Positions 18,211 through 26,060 of a DNA stretch of 64,000 nucleotides are shown one piece after another. The stretch's first letter is position 1. Each line of letters starts with the position of its first letter. The notes below the pieces were generated by a model. The model made no database searches, had not been told where the DNA came from, and was given only the letters and a program-made list of their open reading frames with translations. A program made the position numbers and the translations under genes. Origin of the DNA: Capillibacterium thermochitinicola (lineage in GTDB: Bacteria; Bacillota; UBA4882; UBA10575); contig NZ_JAAKDE010000003.1 in NCBI RefSeq assembly GCF_013664685.1, positions 1 to 64,000 of the forward strand, read 5' to 3'.

Positions 18211-19316
18211 TGGCCCTGCCCCCCTCGCACTTGCGTCTGGAAACCGTGGCTGCGGAGGAGCCGGACCGCTTCGGCCAGCGCCTCCTCGTTCTCAAAGGCC
18301 AGGCGGAGGGTGCCGCCTTCCCCCTCCCGGACGCGGAGGATTTCAATGTCTTTAATATTAATCGTTTTGATGATGCCAATTACCTCCGCAATCGCCCCCG
18401 GCCGGTCTTCGATCACCACCACCAGCTCATGGAGAAGGGTCAAAAAACCCTTCCGGCGGGCCGGGAGCTCCTTTCGCGCCGTCGCCGCCCGCTTCAGCCG
18501 GGCTTCCAGTGTCGTCAGCTCGCCGGCGGAGAGCGCGGCGGTAAGGTTCTCCACCTCCGTCATAAGCGCCCGCAGGACCGGCAAAAGCGAGTGCCGGTTG
18601 GACGCTAAGATCTCCCGCCACAAAGCCGGGGAACCCATCGCCACCCGGGTCGTATCATGGAAACCGCCGGCCGCCAGCGCCAGGGTGCCCGGATACCGCT
18701 CATTGAAATCGACCGCCACATTGACCAGGGCAGCCGCCATTAAGTGGGGCAAATGGCTGACCACCGCCACCATTAAATCATGTTCTTCCGGGGTTAGCAA
18801 GAGGGGAAGCCCGCCCACCATCCGGATGAACTCTTCCAAGGTGGCCAGCACCGCGGGGGGTGTCCCCGGGGCCGGCGTCAAAAGATAAACGGCATTCTGA
18901 AAGAGAAAGGGATCGGCAGCAGCCAGCCCCGATTGTTCGCTCCCGGCCATCGGGTGGCCGCCGACATAATAGACCCCCTCCGGCAACAACGGCGGCAAAG
19001 CCCGGGCCAACTGCCCTTTTGTACTGGCCACATCGGTCAGGATCGTCCCCGGGGTGAGGACCGGCGCCACCGCACGAACCACTTCCTCCATTTTTCCCAC
19101 CGGTACGGCCAAGACGACCAAATCCGCGCCTTGCGCCGCCGCGGCCGGACTGTCCGCAATTTCATGCACCACCTGGCGGGCGAGGGCTTCCCGGCAAGTG
19201 TCCGCCACCGGGTCATAACCAACCACCCACGGCTTCCGCGGTTGCCGGCAGAGGGCAAGCCCCAGCGAACCGCCGATCAAGCCCAATCCGATCAGAGCAA
19301 TCCGCTGCCGCTTCAT
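18207..19316 (-). CDS. tyrA: prephenate dehydrogenase with C-terminal ACT domain
   Basis: TyrA oxidatively decarboxylates prephenate to 4-hydroxyphenylpyruvate for tyrosine. I start at ATG 19316 (MKRQRIALIG), which overlaps the aroF stop by 4 bases. The longer open frame to 19547 is the aroF gene read in another frame. The 369 residues have the NAD-binding GLGLIGGSLG near residue 10, GGHPMAGSE near residue 120, and a C-terminal ACT domain (ELVVVIEDRPGAIAEVIGII near residue 295), which usually gives feedback control by tyrosine. Confidence 0.95.
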   Translation of the reverse strand: MKRQRIALIGLGLIGGSLGLALCRQPRKPWVVGYDPVADTCREALARQVVHEIADSPAAAAQGADLVVLAVPVGKMEEVVRAVAPVLTPGTILTDVASTKGQLARALPPLLPEGVYYVGGHPMAGSEQSGLAAADPFLFQNAVYLLTPAPGTPPAVLATLEEFIRMVGGLPLLLTPEEHDLMVAVVSHLPHLMAAALVNVAVDFNERYPGTLALAAGGFHDTTRVAMGSPALWREILASNRHSLLPVLRALMTEVENLTAALSAGELTTLEARLKRAATARKELPARRKGFLTLLHELVVVIEDRPGAIAEVIGIIKTINIKDIEILRVREGEGGTLRLAFENEEALAEAVRLLRSHGFQTQVRGGQGQ

Positions 19317-20326
19317 AGGTGTCGCCCCATTGCGGCCAAAACTGGGCCGATCTCTTTGACCAAGGTTTGGAACTGGACAAAATCCAACGACTGGGGTCCG
19401 TCGGAAAGGGCGGTCTCCGGTTTGGGGTGCACTTCCACCATTAAACCGTCGGCGCCCGCCGCCAACGCGGCCCGCGCCAGGGGGATCACCAGATCGCGGC
19501 GGCCGGAAGCGTGGCTGGGGTCGGCAATGACGGGCAGATGACTCCACTCTTTAACCAGGGCGATGGCCCCGACATCCATGGTGTTGCGGGTGGCCGTTTC
19601 AAAGGTCCGGATCCCCCGCTCACAGAGGACCACCTGGTAATTTCCTTCTTTCATGATATACTCGGCAGCCATCAACCATTCTTCGATCGTGGCCGCCATC
19701 CCTCTTTTCAGCAGCACCGGCAGCTTAGTCCGGCCCACCTCCTGCAGGAGGGCAAAATTTTGCATGTTGCGGGCGCCAATCTGGAGCATCTGCACATACT
19801 GGGCGACCAGTTCCACTTCATAAGGGGAAACGACCTCCGAGACCACGGCTAAACCGGTGGCTTGCGCCACCTTCTGGATGAGCTTCAGTCCTTCGGCCTT
19901 TAAGCCCTGGAAGGAATAGGGCGAAGTCCGTGGTTTAAAAGCCCCGCCCCGGATGATCTTCCCCCCGGCCGCTTTAATCTGCTCCGCCGTGGACATGAGT
20001 TGCTCCTCGTTCTCGATGGCACAGGGACCGGCAATCAGTACCGCTTCCTCCCCGCCAAAAACCGCCTCCCCCACCTTCACCCGGGTGGATTCAGGCTTGA
20101 AGTCTTTACTGGCAAGCTTAAATGGTTTGAGAACCGGGACAACCCGTTCCACGCCCGCCATCGCCGCTACCGTTGACATCAGCTCCGGACTGCGGTCCCC
20201 GATGGCACCGATGACCGTCCTTTCCACACCCTGCGACAGATGGACCCCGAAACCGGCATTGCGCAGTTGTTCCTGAACCCGGGCCACCTGCTCCGCAGAC
20301 GCATTACGGGACATGATAATAATCAT
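19313..20326 (-). CDS. aroF: 3-deoxy-7-phosphoheptulonate synthase (DAHP synthase, type I-beta)
   Basis: This is the first enzyme of the shikimate pathway (PEP plus erythrose-4-phosphate). At 337 residues it has the N-terminal ferredoxin-like regulatory domain (residues 1-70, starting MIIIMSRNASAEQV) of the Bacillus/Thermotoga type, then the TIM barrel with AGPCAIENEEQL, GGAFKPRTSPYSFQG, LLKRGMAATIEEW and ADPSHASGRR. It is 131 bases downstream of hisC and overlaps tyrA. Confidence 0.96.
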   Translation of the reverse strand: MIIIMSRNASAEQVARVQEQLRNAGFGVHLSQGVERTVIGAIGDRSPELMSTVAAMAGVERVVPVLKPFKLASKDFKPESTRVKVGEAVFGGEEAVLIAGPCAIENEEQLMSTAEQIKAAGGKIIRGGAFKPRTSPYSFQGLKAEGLKLIQKVAQATGLAVVSEVVSPYEVELVAQYVQMLQIGARNMQNFALLQEVGRTKLPVLLKRGMAATIEEWLMAAEYIMKEGNYQVVLCERGIRTFETATRNTMDVGAIALVKEWSHLPVIADPSHASGRRDLVIPLARAALAAGADGLMVEVHPKPETALSDGPQSLDFVQFQTLVKEIGPVLAAMGRHL

Positions 20327-20383
20327 TGTACACCCATCCTTTCCTACCTTTCTACCGTCCTGCCGAAAAAATACTTCCCATCA

Positions 20384-20405
20384 CTCGCGGTACATCCTTC
20401 GCGAG
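20384..20405 (-). promoter_or_regulatory. hairpin in the hisC-aroF spacer
   Basis: CTCGCG and CGCGAG form a perfect 6-base stem in the 131-base gap between hisC and aroF. On the minus strand a T-rich run (TATTTTTT) begins about 10 bases after the stem, so the element could be a weak attenuator or processing site. I see no T-box motif or leader peptide. Confidence 0.3.
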
Positions 20406-20457
20406 GATAACCGACCATCGCTTGAAGGATAAAGCATAATAAACACAAGGATTCTTT

Positions 20458-21567
20458 TTAAGACGATTCCTTAAGCCCGGCCAAAACCGCCGCCAGGACA
20501 TCTAAGAACCTTTCGTTTTGTTCTTCCGTTCCGATCGTCACCCTGATATGCTGCGGTAAACCAAAGATGTTGGCCGGTCTGACGATCACCCCTTTTTTCA
20601 TCATCTCCGCAAAGACCCGTACGGCCGGGTACGGCGTAGCAAAGAGGATAAAATTGGTCACACTGGGGGTGTAGGCGAGGCCAAGGGCGGTCAAACCCCG
20701 AACGATCTGCGCCATCCCCCGCCGGTTCACTTCCAAACTGCGGGCCACATGTTCCCGGTCGGCCAGCGCCGCCACCGCTGCCGCCTGGCCGATGCGGTTC
20801 ACATTAAACGGTTCCCGGACCCGGTTCAGAAACGCGATCAGTTCCGCATCCCCCACCCCGTAGCCCACCCGAAAACCGGCCAGACCGTAAATCTTGGAAA
20901 AGGTCCGGAGGGTCAGCACCCGGCCGTCGCCTTTGAACTCGATTCCATTGGGATAATCCGGATCGGCCACGTATTCATAATAGGCCTGGTCGATGATGAT
21001 GAGCACCTCCGGTGGAATCCGGGCGATGAAGGCCTCCATTTCGGCCCGGGTATTCATCGTCCCGGTCGGGTTGTTCGGATTACAGAGAAAGATCGCTTTG
21101 GTCCGCGGGGTCACGGCCGCCGCCATCTTCGCCAAATCATGCCCCAGCCCTTCCCCTTTGACCTTGACCAACCGGGCCCCCATCAACTGCGTGGCGTAGG
21201 CGTACTCGCCAAAGGTCGGGTCGGCCACGATCACCTCGTCGCCCGGACGGAAAAAGGCCTCGGCCACCAGTTTAATCACCTCGTCGCAACCGTTCCCCAC
21301 AATAATCTCCTCGGGCTTGACCCCGAGTTCGGCCGCCAAGGCTGCTTTCAACAGGTAACAGTTGCCATCGGGGTAAAGATGGGTTTCGGCCAAAGCCGCC
21401 GTGGCCGCCTGGATCGCACGGGGCGAAGGCCCAATGGGATTCTCATTGGAAGCCAGTTTGATCACTTCCGTCAGCCCTAATTCTCTCTGCACTTCCTCAA
21501 TGGGCTTGCCGGGAACATAAGGGGTAATCCCCAGGATCTCCCGGCGGATCAGATTTTCAACCGTCAT
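20458..21567 (-). CDS. hisC: histidinol-phosphate aminotransferase family enzyme
   Basis: This is a PLP-dependent class I/II aminotransferase. The 369 residues include IKLASNENPIGPSP near residue 30, NPNNPTGT near residue 160 and the PLP lysine in TFSKIYGLAGFRVGYG near residue 225. I start at ATG 21567, preceded by GGAGGTAGGAGC. In this operon, between chorismate mutase and DAHP synthase genes, it may serve as an aromatic aminotransferase as well as or instead of HisC (inference). No other his gene is in the window. Confidence 0.92.
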   Translation of the reverse strand: MTVENLIRREILGITPYVPGKPIEEVQRELGLTEVIKLASNENPIGPSPRAIQAATAALAETHLYPDGNCYLLKAALAAELGVKPEEIIVGNGCDEVIKLVAEAFFRPGDEVIVADPTFGEYAYATQLMGARLVKVKGEGLGHDLAKMAAAVTPRTKAIFLCNPNNPTGTMNTRAEMEAFIARIPPEVLIIIDQAYYEYVADPDYPNGIEFKGDGRVLTLRTFSKIYGLAGFRVGYGVGDAELIAFLNRVREPFNVNRIGQAAAVAALADREHVARSLEVNRRGMAQIVRGLTALGLAYTPSVTNFILFATPYPAVRVFAEMMKKGVIVRPANIFGLPQHIRVTIGTEEQNERFLDVLAAVLAGLKESS

Positions 21568-22171
21568 TGCTCCTACCTCCCTCCACCAGTTGCCATGTTC
21601 CGTCCCAGACCACGACCACCCGTTCCGCATTGGCGGGGGCCTTCCGCTCCAGGCCCCATCCCGCCCGGAAGAAAGCCCGGATAAAACCCCCGTGGGTGAC
21701 GACGATAACCCGGCGTCCGGCAAAAACCGTCGCCAGCATTGCCATCGTCGCCGCCGCCCGCTCCTCGATCGCCCGGCGCGACTCGAGCCCCGGTAAGGCA
21801 AGGTGGTCGCTGCCTTCCGGGAATTCTGCCTTAACCTCCTCAAAGGTCAAGCCTTCCAGCGGGCCAAAACTCCGTTCACGAAGCCCTTTGTGGAAAAAAA
21901 CCGGAATCATGAGCTCCCGGCCGATAATCTCACCGCTCTCCGCCGCCCGCTGCAGATCGCTGGCCACCACCACCTCCCAGCCTTCGTCCTTCATCGCCAC
22001 TGCCAACCGGCCAATCTCCGCCCGCCCTTGTTCATTCAAGGGCGTATCCGTGACCCCTTGAATCCGGTTCTCCCGGTTCCAATCGGTGGTTCCGTGGCGC
22101 ACCAGACAAAACCTAGTCGCCGGCCGGGACCCGGTCGGGACGGAGGCCTTTAGCGGCTCGTAAATAAACAT
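21557..22171 (-). CDS. histidine phosphatase family protein (phosphoglycerate mutase-like)
   Basis: The 204 residues contain the phosphohistidine motif LVRHGTTDWNRENRIQG near residue 25 and the second histidine in VVTHGGFIRAF near residue 155. This family covers phosphoglycerate mutases, alpha-ribazole phosphatases and phosphatases of many small metabolites, and the sequence alone does not pick one. The ATG at 22171 has AGGAGGTGCACC upstream but lies 59 bases inside aroH, an unusually long overlap. It overlaps hisC by 11 bases, so it is embedded in the aromatic operon. Confidence 0.88.
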   Translation of the reverse strand: MFIYEPLKASVPTGSRPATRFCLVRHGTTDWNRENRIQGVTDTPLNEQGRAEIGRLAVAMKDEGWEVVVASDLQRAAESGEIIGRELMIPVFFHKGLRERSFGPLEGLTFEEVKAEFPEGSDHLALPGLESRRAIEERAAATMAMLATVFAGRRVIVVTHGGFIRAFFRAGWGLERKAPANAERVVVVWDGTWQLVEGGRSNDG

Positions 22172-22487
22172 GGTGCACCTCCTGGTTGGCATCACCGTGA
22201 TAAGCATGGAGCAAAACCCGGATGCACCGGGGTAGGGCCCCCGGTACCGCCATCTCGACACTATCCAGTAATGCCCAGTCGTTATAGCCTAGCTGCCGGG
22301 CGGCTTCCGCCGGGAAAGCGGCATTCAGATCGGGGGTCGCTGTGAAAATAACACTGATCACCCGCCGGGGGTCGATTTTATTCCGCCCGATCAGCTCCGT
22401 CAGCAACTCCCGCGTCGCCGCGAGAATCTCCTCCCGGGTATTGGCGTCAACCGTCGTTGCCCCGCGAAACGCTTTGACCGTCTCCAC
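22113..22487 (-). CDS. aroH: chorismate mutase, AroH type
   Basis: AroH converts chorismate to prephenate, the substrate of the TyrA encoded downstream. The 124 residues match the monofunctional AroH trimer-type enzyme: FRGATTVDANTREEILAAT at the N-terminus, FTATPDLNAAFPA, and HVYLRAAKGLRPD at the C-terminus, with Arg and Glu residues in the usual positions. It is the first gene of the aromatic run. Confidence 0.96.
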   Translation of the reverse strand: METVKAFRGATTVDANTREEILAATRELLTELIGRNKIDPRRVISVIFTATPDLNAAFPAEAARQLGYNDWALLDSVEMAVPGALPRCIRVLLHAYHGDANQEVHHVYLRAAKGLRPDRVPAGD

Positions 22488-22588
22488 CTCTCTCCTCCTC
22501 TCTTCCTCCCACAGGCCGGTTCCTTTTCCTCATTTGCGCGCTTCTAAAAGCTTCCCAGCCTTTGCACCTTGTTCTAATCATCTGTATC

Positions 22589-23002
22589 TTATTTAATCGC
22601 CCGGTGGCCAAGGCCCACCGCGACCTCATTGAGGTGCAAGAGGCCGACGGCACAGAACACCGCCACACTTAAATGGTCTCCCCGGCGGGCCAGGCCGATC
22701 TTCCCGCCCAGATTCAAACCGAAAGCTTTCGGGATAATCTGCTGCAAAGCTTCGTGGGTCGCTCCGGCCACGGCACCCTCTTCCGCGTGGGTATCTCCCA
22801 CCAAAAACTCCCGTTTGGCGGCGACCACCGCCCGCTCAATTATGGTCTTTACTGACTGCATCATTTCTCCGCCAAAATCAACCGCGGCGGCCTGGATCTC
22901 CTCGGCCCGGAGCATCTCCTTAAAGGCCCGTTCTTCTTCCCGCGAACGGCTGATTGCCATTTTCAAGGCGGCCGCCGCCACCTCTTTACTGTTTCCGATC
23001 AT
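22589..23002 (-). CDS. HutP-family RNA-binding regulatory protein
   Basis: HutP of Bacillus is a hexameric antiterminator that binds NAG triplets in mRNA with histidine and Mg2+. This 137-residue relative carries the family C-terminal core: EEGAVAGATHEALQQIIPKA, GGKIGLARRGDHLSVAVF and GLLHLNEVAVGLGHRA. I start at ATG 23002, after GGAGGGG. No hut enzyme genes are nearby, so a histidine-utilisation role is not implied. A terminator 24 bases upstream of the ATG and a cluster of NAG triplets before it suggest self-regulation (inference). Confidence 0.85.
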   Translation of the reverse strand: MIGNSKEVAAAALKMAISRSREEERAFKEMLRAEEIQAAAVDFGGEMMQSVKTIIERAVVAAKREFLVGDTHAEEGAVAGATHEALQQIIPKAFGLNLGGKIGLARRGDHLSVAVFCAVGLLHLNEVAVGLGHRAIK

Positions 23003-23026
23003 TGCGTGTACCACCCCTCCGGTAAT

Positions 23027-23049
23027 AAAAAAAGCACCCCACGGAGTGC
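23027..23049 (-). terminator. terminator/attenuator just upstream of the HutP-family gene
   Basis: On the minus strand GCACTC pairs with GGGTGC (one G-U pair) around CGTG, followed by seven T. It ends 24 bases before the HutP-family ATG and 119 bases after the 47-residue gene. Transcription from the patatin promoter would have to read through it to reach the regulator. Confidence 0.8.
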
Positions 23050-23089
23050 CTGCAAACTACGCAATTCCCCTATGTAAGCTGCCACACTA
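23050..23089 (-). promoter_or_regulatory. cluster of NAG triplets preceding the attenuator
   Basis: Read on the minus strand there are TAG (23089-23087), CAG (23081-23079), TAG (23072-23070), TAG (23059-23057) and CAG (23052-23050). The last pair is separated by exactly 4 bases, the spacing known for Bacillus HutP sites. NAG triplets are common by chance, so this is only suggestive. Confidence 0.35.
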
Positions 23090-23167
23090 CCGTCTTGCCT
23101 TTTTAAATTACAATCTAGCATATTTCCCCGCTTTACGCAAGACGGCAGCGGGCAATCTTGCCATTTT

Positions 23168-23311
23168 TTAATAAAGCCGGTACACCGGCTTCCCCTCCAA
23201 CCTTTCCACCACACAAAAAGTGGCCCGGAAGGACGGGACCAAAAGTAAGATCTGGACCACACACAAAGTAATAATCAGAATGATGATCAAATTTTTCCAT
23301 AGACGTTCCAT
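23168..23311 (-). CDS. 47-residue single-pass membrane protein
   Basis: This small gene starts at ATG 23311 with GGAGGGGC 8-9 bases upstream and ends at TAA 23168-23170. The product has a basic start (MERLWKN), one hydrophobic helix of about 18 residues (LIIILIITLCVVQILLLV) and a short tail PSFRATFCVVERLEGKPVYRLY. It begins 17 bases after the patatin stop, so the two are probably co-transcribed. I do not recognise a named family. The function may relate to the patatin at the membrane (inference). Confidence 0.75.
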   Translation of the reverse strand: MERLWKNLIIILIITLCVVQILLLVPSFRATFCVVERLEGKPVYRLY

Positions 23312-23328
23312 GGTCGTAAGCCCCTCCG

Positions 23329-24150
23329 TCAAATCCGGTCCCCGGCGGCTTTTCCCCAGTCGGTTTGATACTCCGCGATGATCCGGTGCAGTGCCGGCAA
23401 GGCCTTCCGGGCGGCCGCTTCCCCCTTTTTAATACACTCCTCCACCCGCGAAAACTGGAGCGTACCAACGTCCCCCACCTCCGGGGCCAGGATAAAATCG
23501 GCCTGCTGCAACTGGATCCCGTCCAACTGGTGCATCATAATCTCCGAACTACGGTAAAGAATGTCGAAAACGCTCCGGGGCGGTTCCGAAACCAATTTGC
23601 CGGGAACGTAAACGGCGAAGACCAGATCCATCCCCATCGCCGCCGCGGCTTTAACCGGAACGCCCGCCACCAGGCCGCCGTCGACCAAGAGACGCTCACC
23701 GTAAGGTACCGGAGTAAAGACCCCGGGAATCGAGATCGAGGCCCGGATCGCCAGATCGAGGGGACCCTGCGTAAAGACAACCTCCTCGCCGGTGAGCAGG
23801 TCGGTGGCAACGATCCGGACCGGAATCGCCAATTCCTCCAGTCTTTTACGCTTGGTTAGCAACCGGATTAACGGGATCAGCCGCTTCCCCTCAACCAGTC
23901 CGTAACGGGGAAAACGAAGGTCAACAAAGTCTTCCCACGCGATCCGGGTCGCCAACGCGGCCAAATATTTCAGATCGGTCTCGGCGGCAAAGAGCGCCGC
24001 CATCACCGCCCCCATACTCGTCCCGGCCAGGGCATCCACCGGGATTCCCTCTTCCTGGAGGACCTTTAAGACCCCAAGATGGGCGAAACCGCGGACCCCG
24101 CCGCCCCCTAAGGCCCAGGCAATCCGGGGCTTTGGCCGTAAAACCGTCAT
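23329..24150 (-). CDS. patatin-like phospholipase (RssA/YchK type)
   Basis: This is a predicted serine lipid acyl hydrolase with a Ser-Asp dyad. The 273 residues show the oxyanion motif GGGGVRGFAHLGVL near residue 15, the nucleophile GTSMG near residue 43 and the Asp motif VDGGLVAGVPV near residue 172. It has its own promoter (24175-24203) and is followed by the 47-residue membrane protein and the HutP-family gene. The lipid substrate is unknown. Confidence 0.93.
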   Translation of the reverse strand: MTVLRPKPRIAWALGGGGVRGFAHLGVLKVLQEEGIPVDALAGTSMGAVMAALFAAETDLKYLAALATRIAWEDFVDLRFPRYGLVEGKRLIPLIRLLTKRKRLEELAIPVRIVATDLLTGEEVVFTQGPLDLAIRASISIPGVFTPVPYGERLLVDGGLVAGVPVKAAAAMGMDLVFAVYVPGKLVSEPPRSVFDILYRSSEIMMHQLDGIQLQQADFILAPEVGDVGTLQFSRVEECIKKGEAAARKALPALHRIIAEYQTDWGKAAGDRI

Positions 24151-24174
24151 CCGACACTTCCCCCCTTTACGGTC

Positions 24175-24203
24175 AGTATACCACAGGAGCTGACCCCGCT
24201 CAA
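24175..24203 (-). promoter_or_regulatory. promoter of the patatin operon
   Basis: On the minus strand TTGAGC (24203-24198), a 17-base spacer, then TATACT (24180-24175) lie 25 bases before the patatin start. GGTCAG and CTGACC form an inverted repeat around the -10 region, which could be an operator. Confidence 0.65.
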
Positions 24204-24222
24204 AGGGGGGGGCCGTGCTTCC

Positions 24223-25953
24223 TCAACCGCCGGCCGCGACAACCAATTCTTCCTTTCCGCCCTGGTTTCCGCTCTGAACCGGTATGTATTTCTCCTGCGG
24301 CGCATCATGGTCAACCGCCTCTTTTTCGGCCACCGGTTCCGGCCGGAACGCCCACTGAATAACCTCTTCAATCCGGCGCACGGGAATGATTTCAATCCCG
24401 GTCTCATCCGCAAAGGAATCCTGCCAATTCTCGGCCGGGATCAATACCCGCTTGGCACCGGCTTCCTTCGCCGCTTTGATCTTCGGGACGATCCCGCCAA
24501 CCGGCAAGACCGTACCCAAGATCGAGACCTCTCCGGTCATCGCCACCAAATTATCCACGGGCTTACCGGTCAGGGCCGAATAGACGACCGTGACCAGCGC
24601 AATTCCGGCCGACGGGCCATCCAGCGGGATCCCCCCCGGGAAATTTATATGCAGGTCATACTTGGTACAATCAAGATTGAAATGTTTTTTCAAGATCGTT
24701 AAGACATTTTCCACTGACTCCTTGGCGGTACTCCGTCGCCGGATCGTCCGTCCGTGCTCGCCCATCTCTTCTTCCTCGATGACCCCGGTGGCAATCACCC
24801 GGCCCGGACCTTCCGCTACCGGAATAGCTGTTGCTTCCAATGCCACCAGCATCCCCTGGTTCGGGCCGTAGACCGCCAGTCCATTGGCGCAACCCACTTG
24901 GGGTTTGGGCGGAACTTTCTTGTGCGGCCGCGGCGTATACTGCCCGCTGTTGACCACCCACTCCAGATCCTTACGCTGGATCAGCTTCCGCCCTTCAGTC
25001 AAGGCCACACCCGCAGCAAGCTGGACCATATTGACACTGTCCCGTCCGTTATGGGCGTATTTGCCGATAATCTCAAGACAGCCCTCTTCCAGCTCAAACC
25101 CGATCTTACCGATTGCGTTCAGTGCAATCTGTTGAATCTCCTCCGGGGTGAGGGCGCGGAAGAAAACCTCCACGCAACGGGAGCGGAGCGCCGCCGGGAT
25201 CTCATGCGGCTGGCGGGTGGTCGCCCCGATCAAGCGAAAATCCGCCGGCAGACCATTCTGGAAAATATCATGAATATGGGAAGGTATGTTATGGTCTTCC
25301 GAACTGTAATAGGCGCTTTCAAAAAAGACCTTCCGGTCTTCCAACACTTTCAACAGCTTGTTCATCTGGTAGGGATGGAGTTCACCGATCTCGTCGATGA
25401 AAAGGATCCCGCCGTGGGCTTTCGTCACAGCGCCCGGTTTCGGCTGGGGAATCCCGGCCATGCCCATCGGGCCCGCCCCTTGGTAGATCGGATCGTGGAC
25501 CGAACCGATCAGCGGATCGGCGATCCCCCGTTCATCAAAGCGTGCCGTCGTCGCGTCCACCTCAATAAACTTCGCGTTCGGCTTCAGCGGCGACAAGGGG
25601 TTTTGCTTTGCTTCTTCAAGCACCACACGGGCGGCTGCGGTCTTGCCCACCCCCGGCGGACCGTAGATCAACAGATGTTGCGGGTTGGGCCCGCACAGGG
25701 CCGCCCGTAAGGCCTTCAGCCCGTCCTCTTGGCCGATAATCTCATCAAACTTGGTTGGTCGTGTTTTTTCGGCAAGGGGTTCCGTCAGGGAGATCGCACG
25801 CAAACGATGCAGCTTCTCCAGCTCCTTTTTGGCTTCCCGGTCGACGGCAATCTTCGTGCCTTGTTGTGCGCGCAAAAGGTTCCAAAAATATAAGCCAATC
25901 ACAATGGCGAAAAAAAGGTTGATCAAACCTAAAATGCTTCCTGCGTAATTCAT
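24223..25953 (-). CDS. lonB: membrane-anchored ATP-dependent protease LonB
   Basis: LonB of spore formers is a Lon-family protease without the usual N-terminal substrate domain. The 576-residue protein begins with a transmembrane segment at about residues 8-27, followed by AAA+ motifs (GPPGVGKTAAARVV near residue 100, GILFIDEIGEL near 190). The C-terminal peptidase domain has the catalytic Ser in PLDGPSAGIAL and a Lys in GIVPKIKAAKEAG. In Bacillus, LonB acts in the forespore. It lies downstream of clpX, with a terminator between. Confidence 0.95.
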   Translation of the reverse strand: MNYAGSILGLINLFFAIVIGLYFWNLLRAQQGTKIAVDREAKKELEKLHRLRAISLTEPLAEKTRPTKFDEIIGQEDGLKALRAALCGPNPQHLLIYGPPGVGKTAAARVVLEEAKQNPLSPLKPNAKFIEVDATTARFDERGIADPLIGSVHDPIYQGAGPMGMAGIPQPKPGAVTKAHGGILFIDEIGELHPYQMNKLLKVLEDRKVFFESAYYSSEDHNIPSHIHDIFQNGLPADFRLIGATTRQPHEIPAALRSRCVEVFFRALTPEEIQQIALNAIGKIGFELEEGCLEIIGKYAHNGRDSVNMVQLAAGVALTEGRKLIQRKDLEWVVNSGQYTPRPHKKVPPKPQVGCANGLAVYGPNQGMLVALEATAIPVAEGPGRVIATGVIEEEEMGEHGRTIRRRSTAKESVENVLTILKKHFNLDCTKYDLHINFPGGIPLDGPSAGIALVTVVYSALTGKPVDNLVAMTGEVSILGTVLPVGGIVPKIKAAKEAGAKRVLIPAENWQDSFADETGIEIIPVRRIEEVIQWAFRPEPVAEKEAVDHDAPQEKYIPVQSGNQGGKEELVVAAGG

Positions 25954-26029
25954 CGCTTACTTTCCCTCCCCAGAACGTTCCCAACTTACCGTATATTATC
26001 CCCAGTGGTGTAAATTTCATGAGTTTTTT

Positions 26030-26060
26030 CCAAAAAAATAAACCCGCCGCTTGGCGGGTT
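26030..26060 (-). terminator. terminator after clpX
   Basis: On the minus strand AACCCGCC pairs with GGCGGGTT around AAGC, followed by TATTTTTTT, directly after the clpX stop codon. Confidence 0.9.

Noticed and set aside
19317-19547. N-terminal extension of TyrA to 19547
   Set aside because: These 77 codons are the aroF 3' end in another frame (Arg, Pro and Gly rich). The ATG at 19316 directly precedes the NAD-binding motif.
20749-21480. 243-codon open frame on the plus strand
   Set aside because: It is antisense to hisC and its composition (His, Arg and Gln rich) is that of a reverse-strand shadow in GC-rich DNA.
22589-23002. histidine-utilisation (hut) operon
   Set aside because: The protein belongs to the HutP family, but no hutH, hutU, hutI or hutG is nearby, so the hut role should not be transferred by name.
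24754-25710. 318-codon open frame on the plus strand
   Set aside because: It is entirely antisense to lonB, whose AAA+ and Ser/Lys peptidase motifs are unmistakable. It has no recognisable domain.
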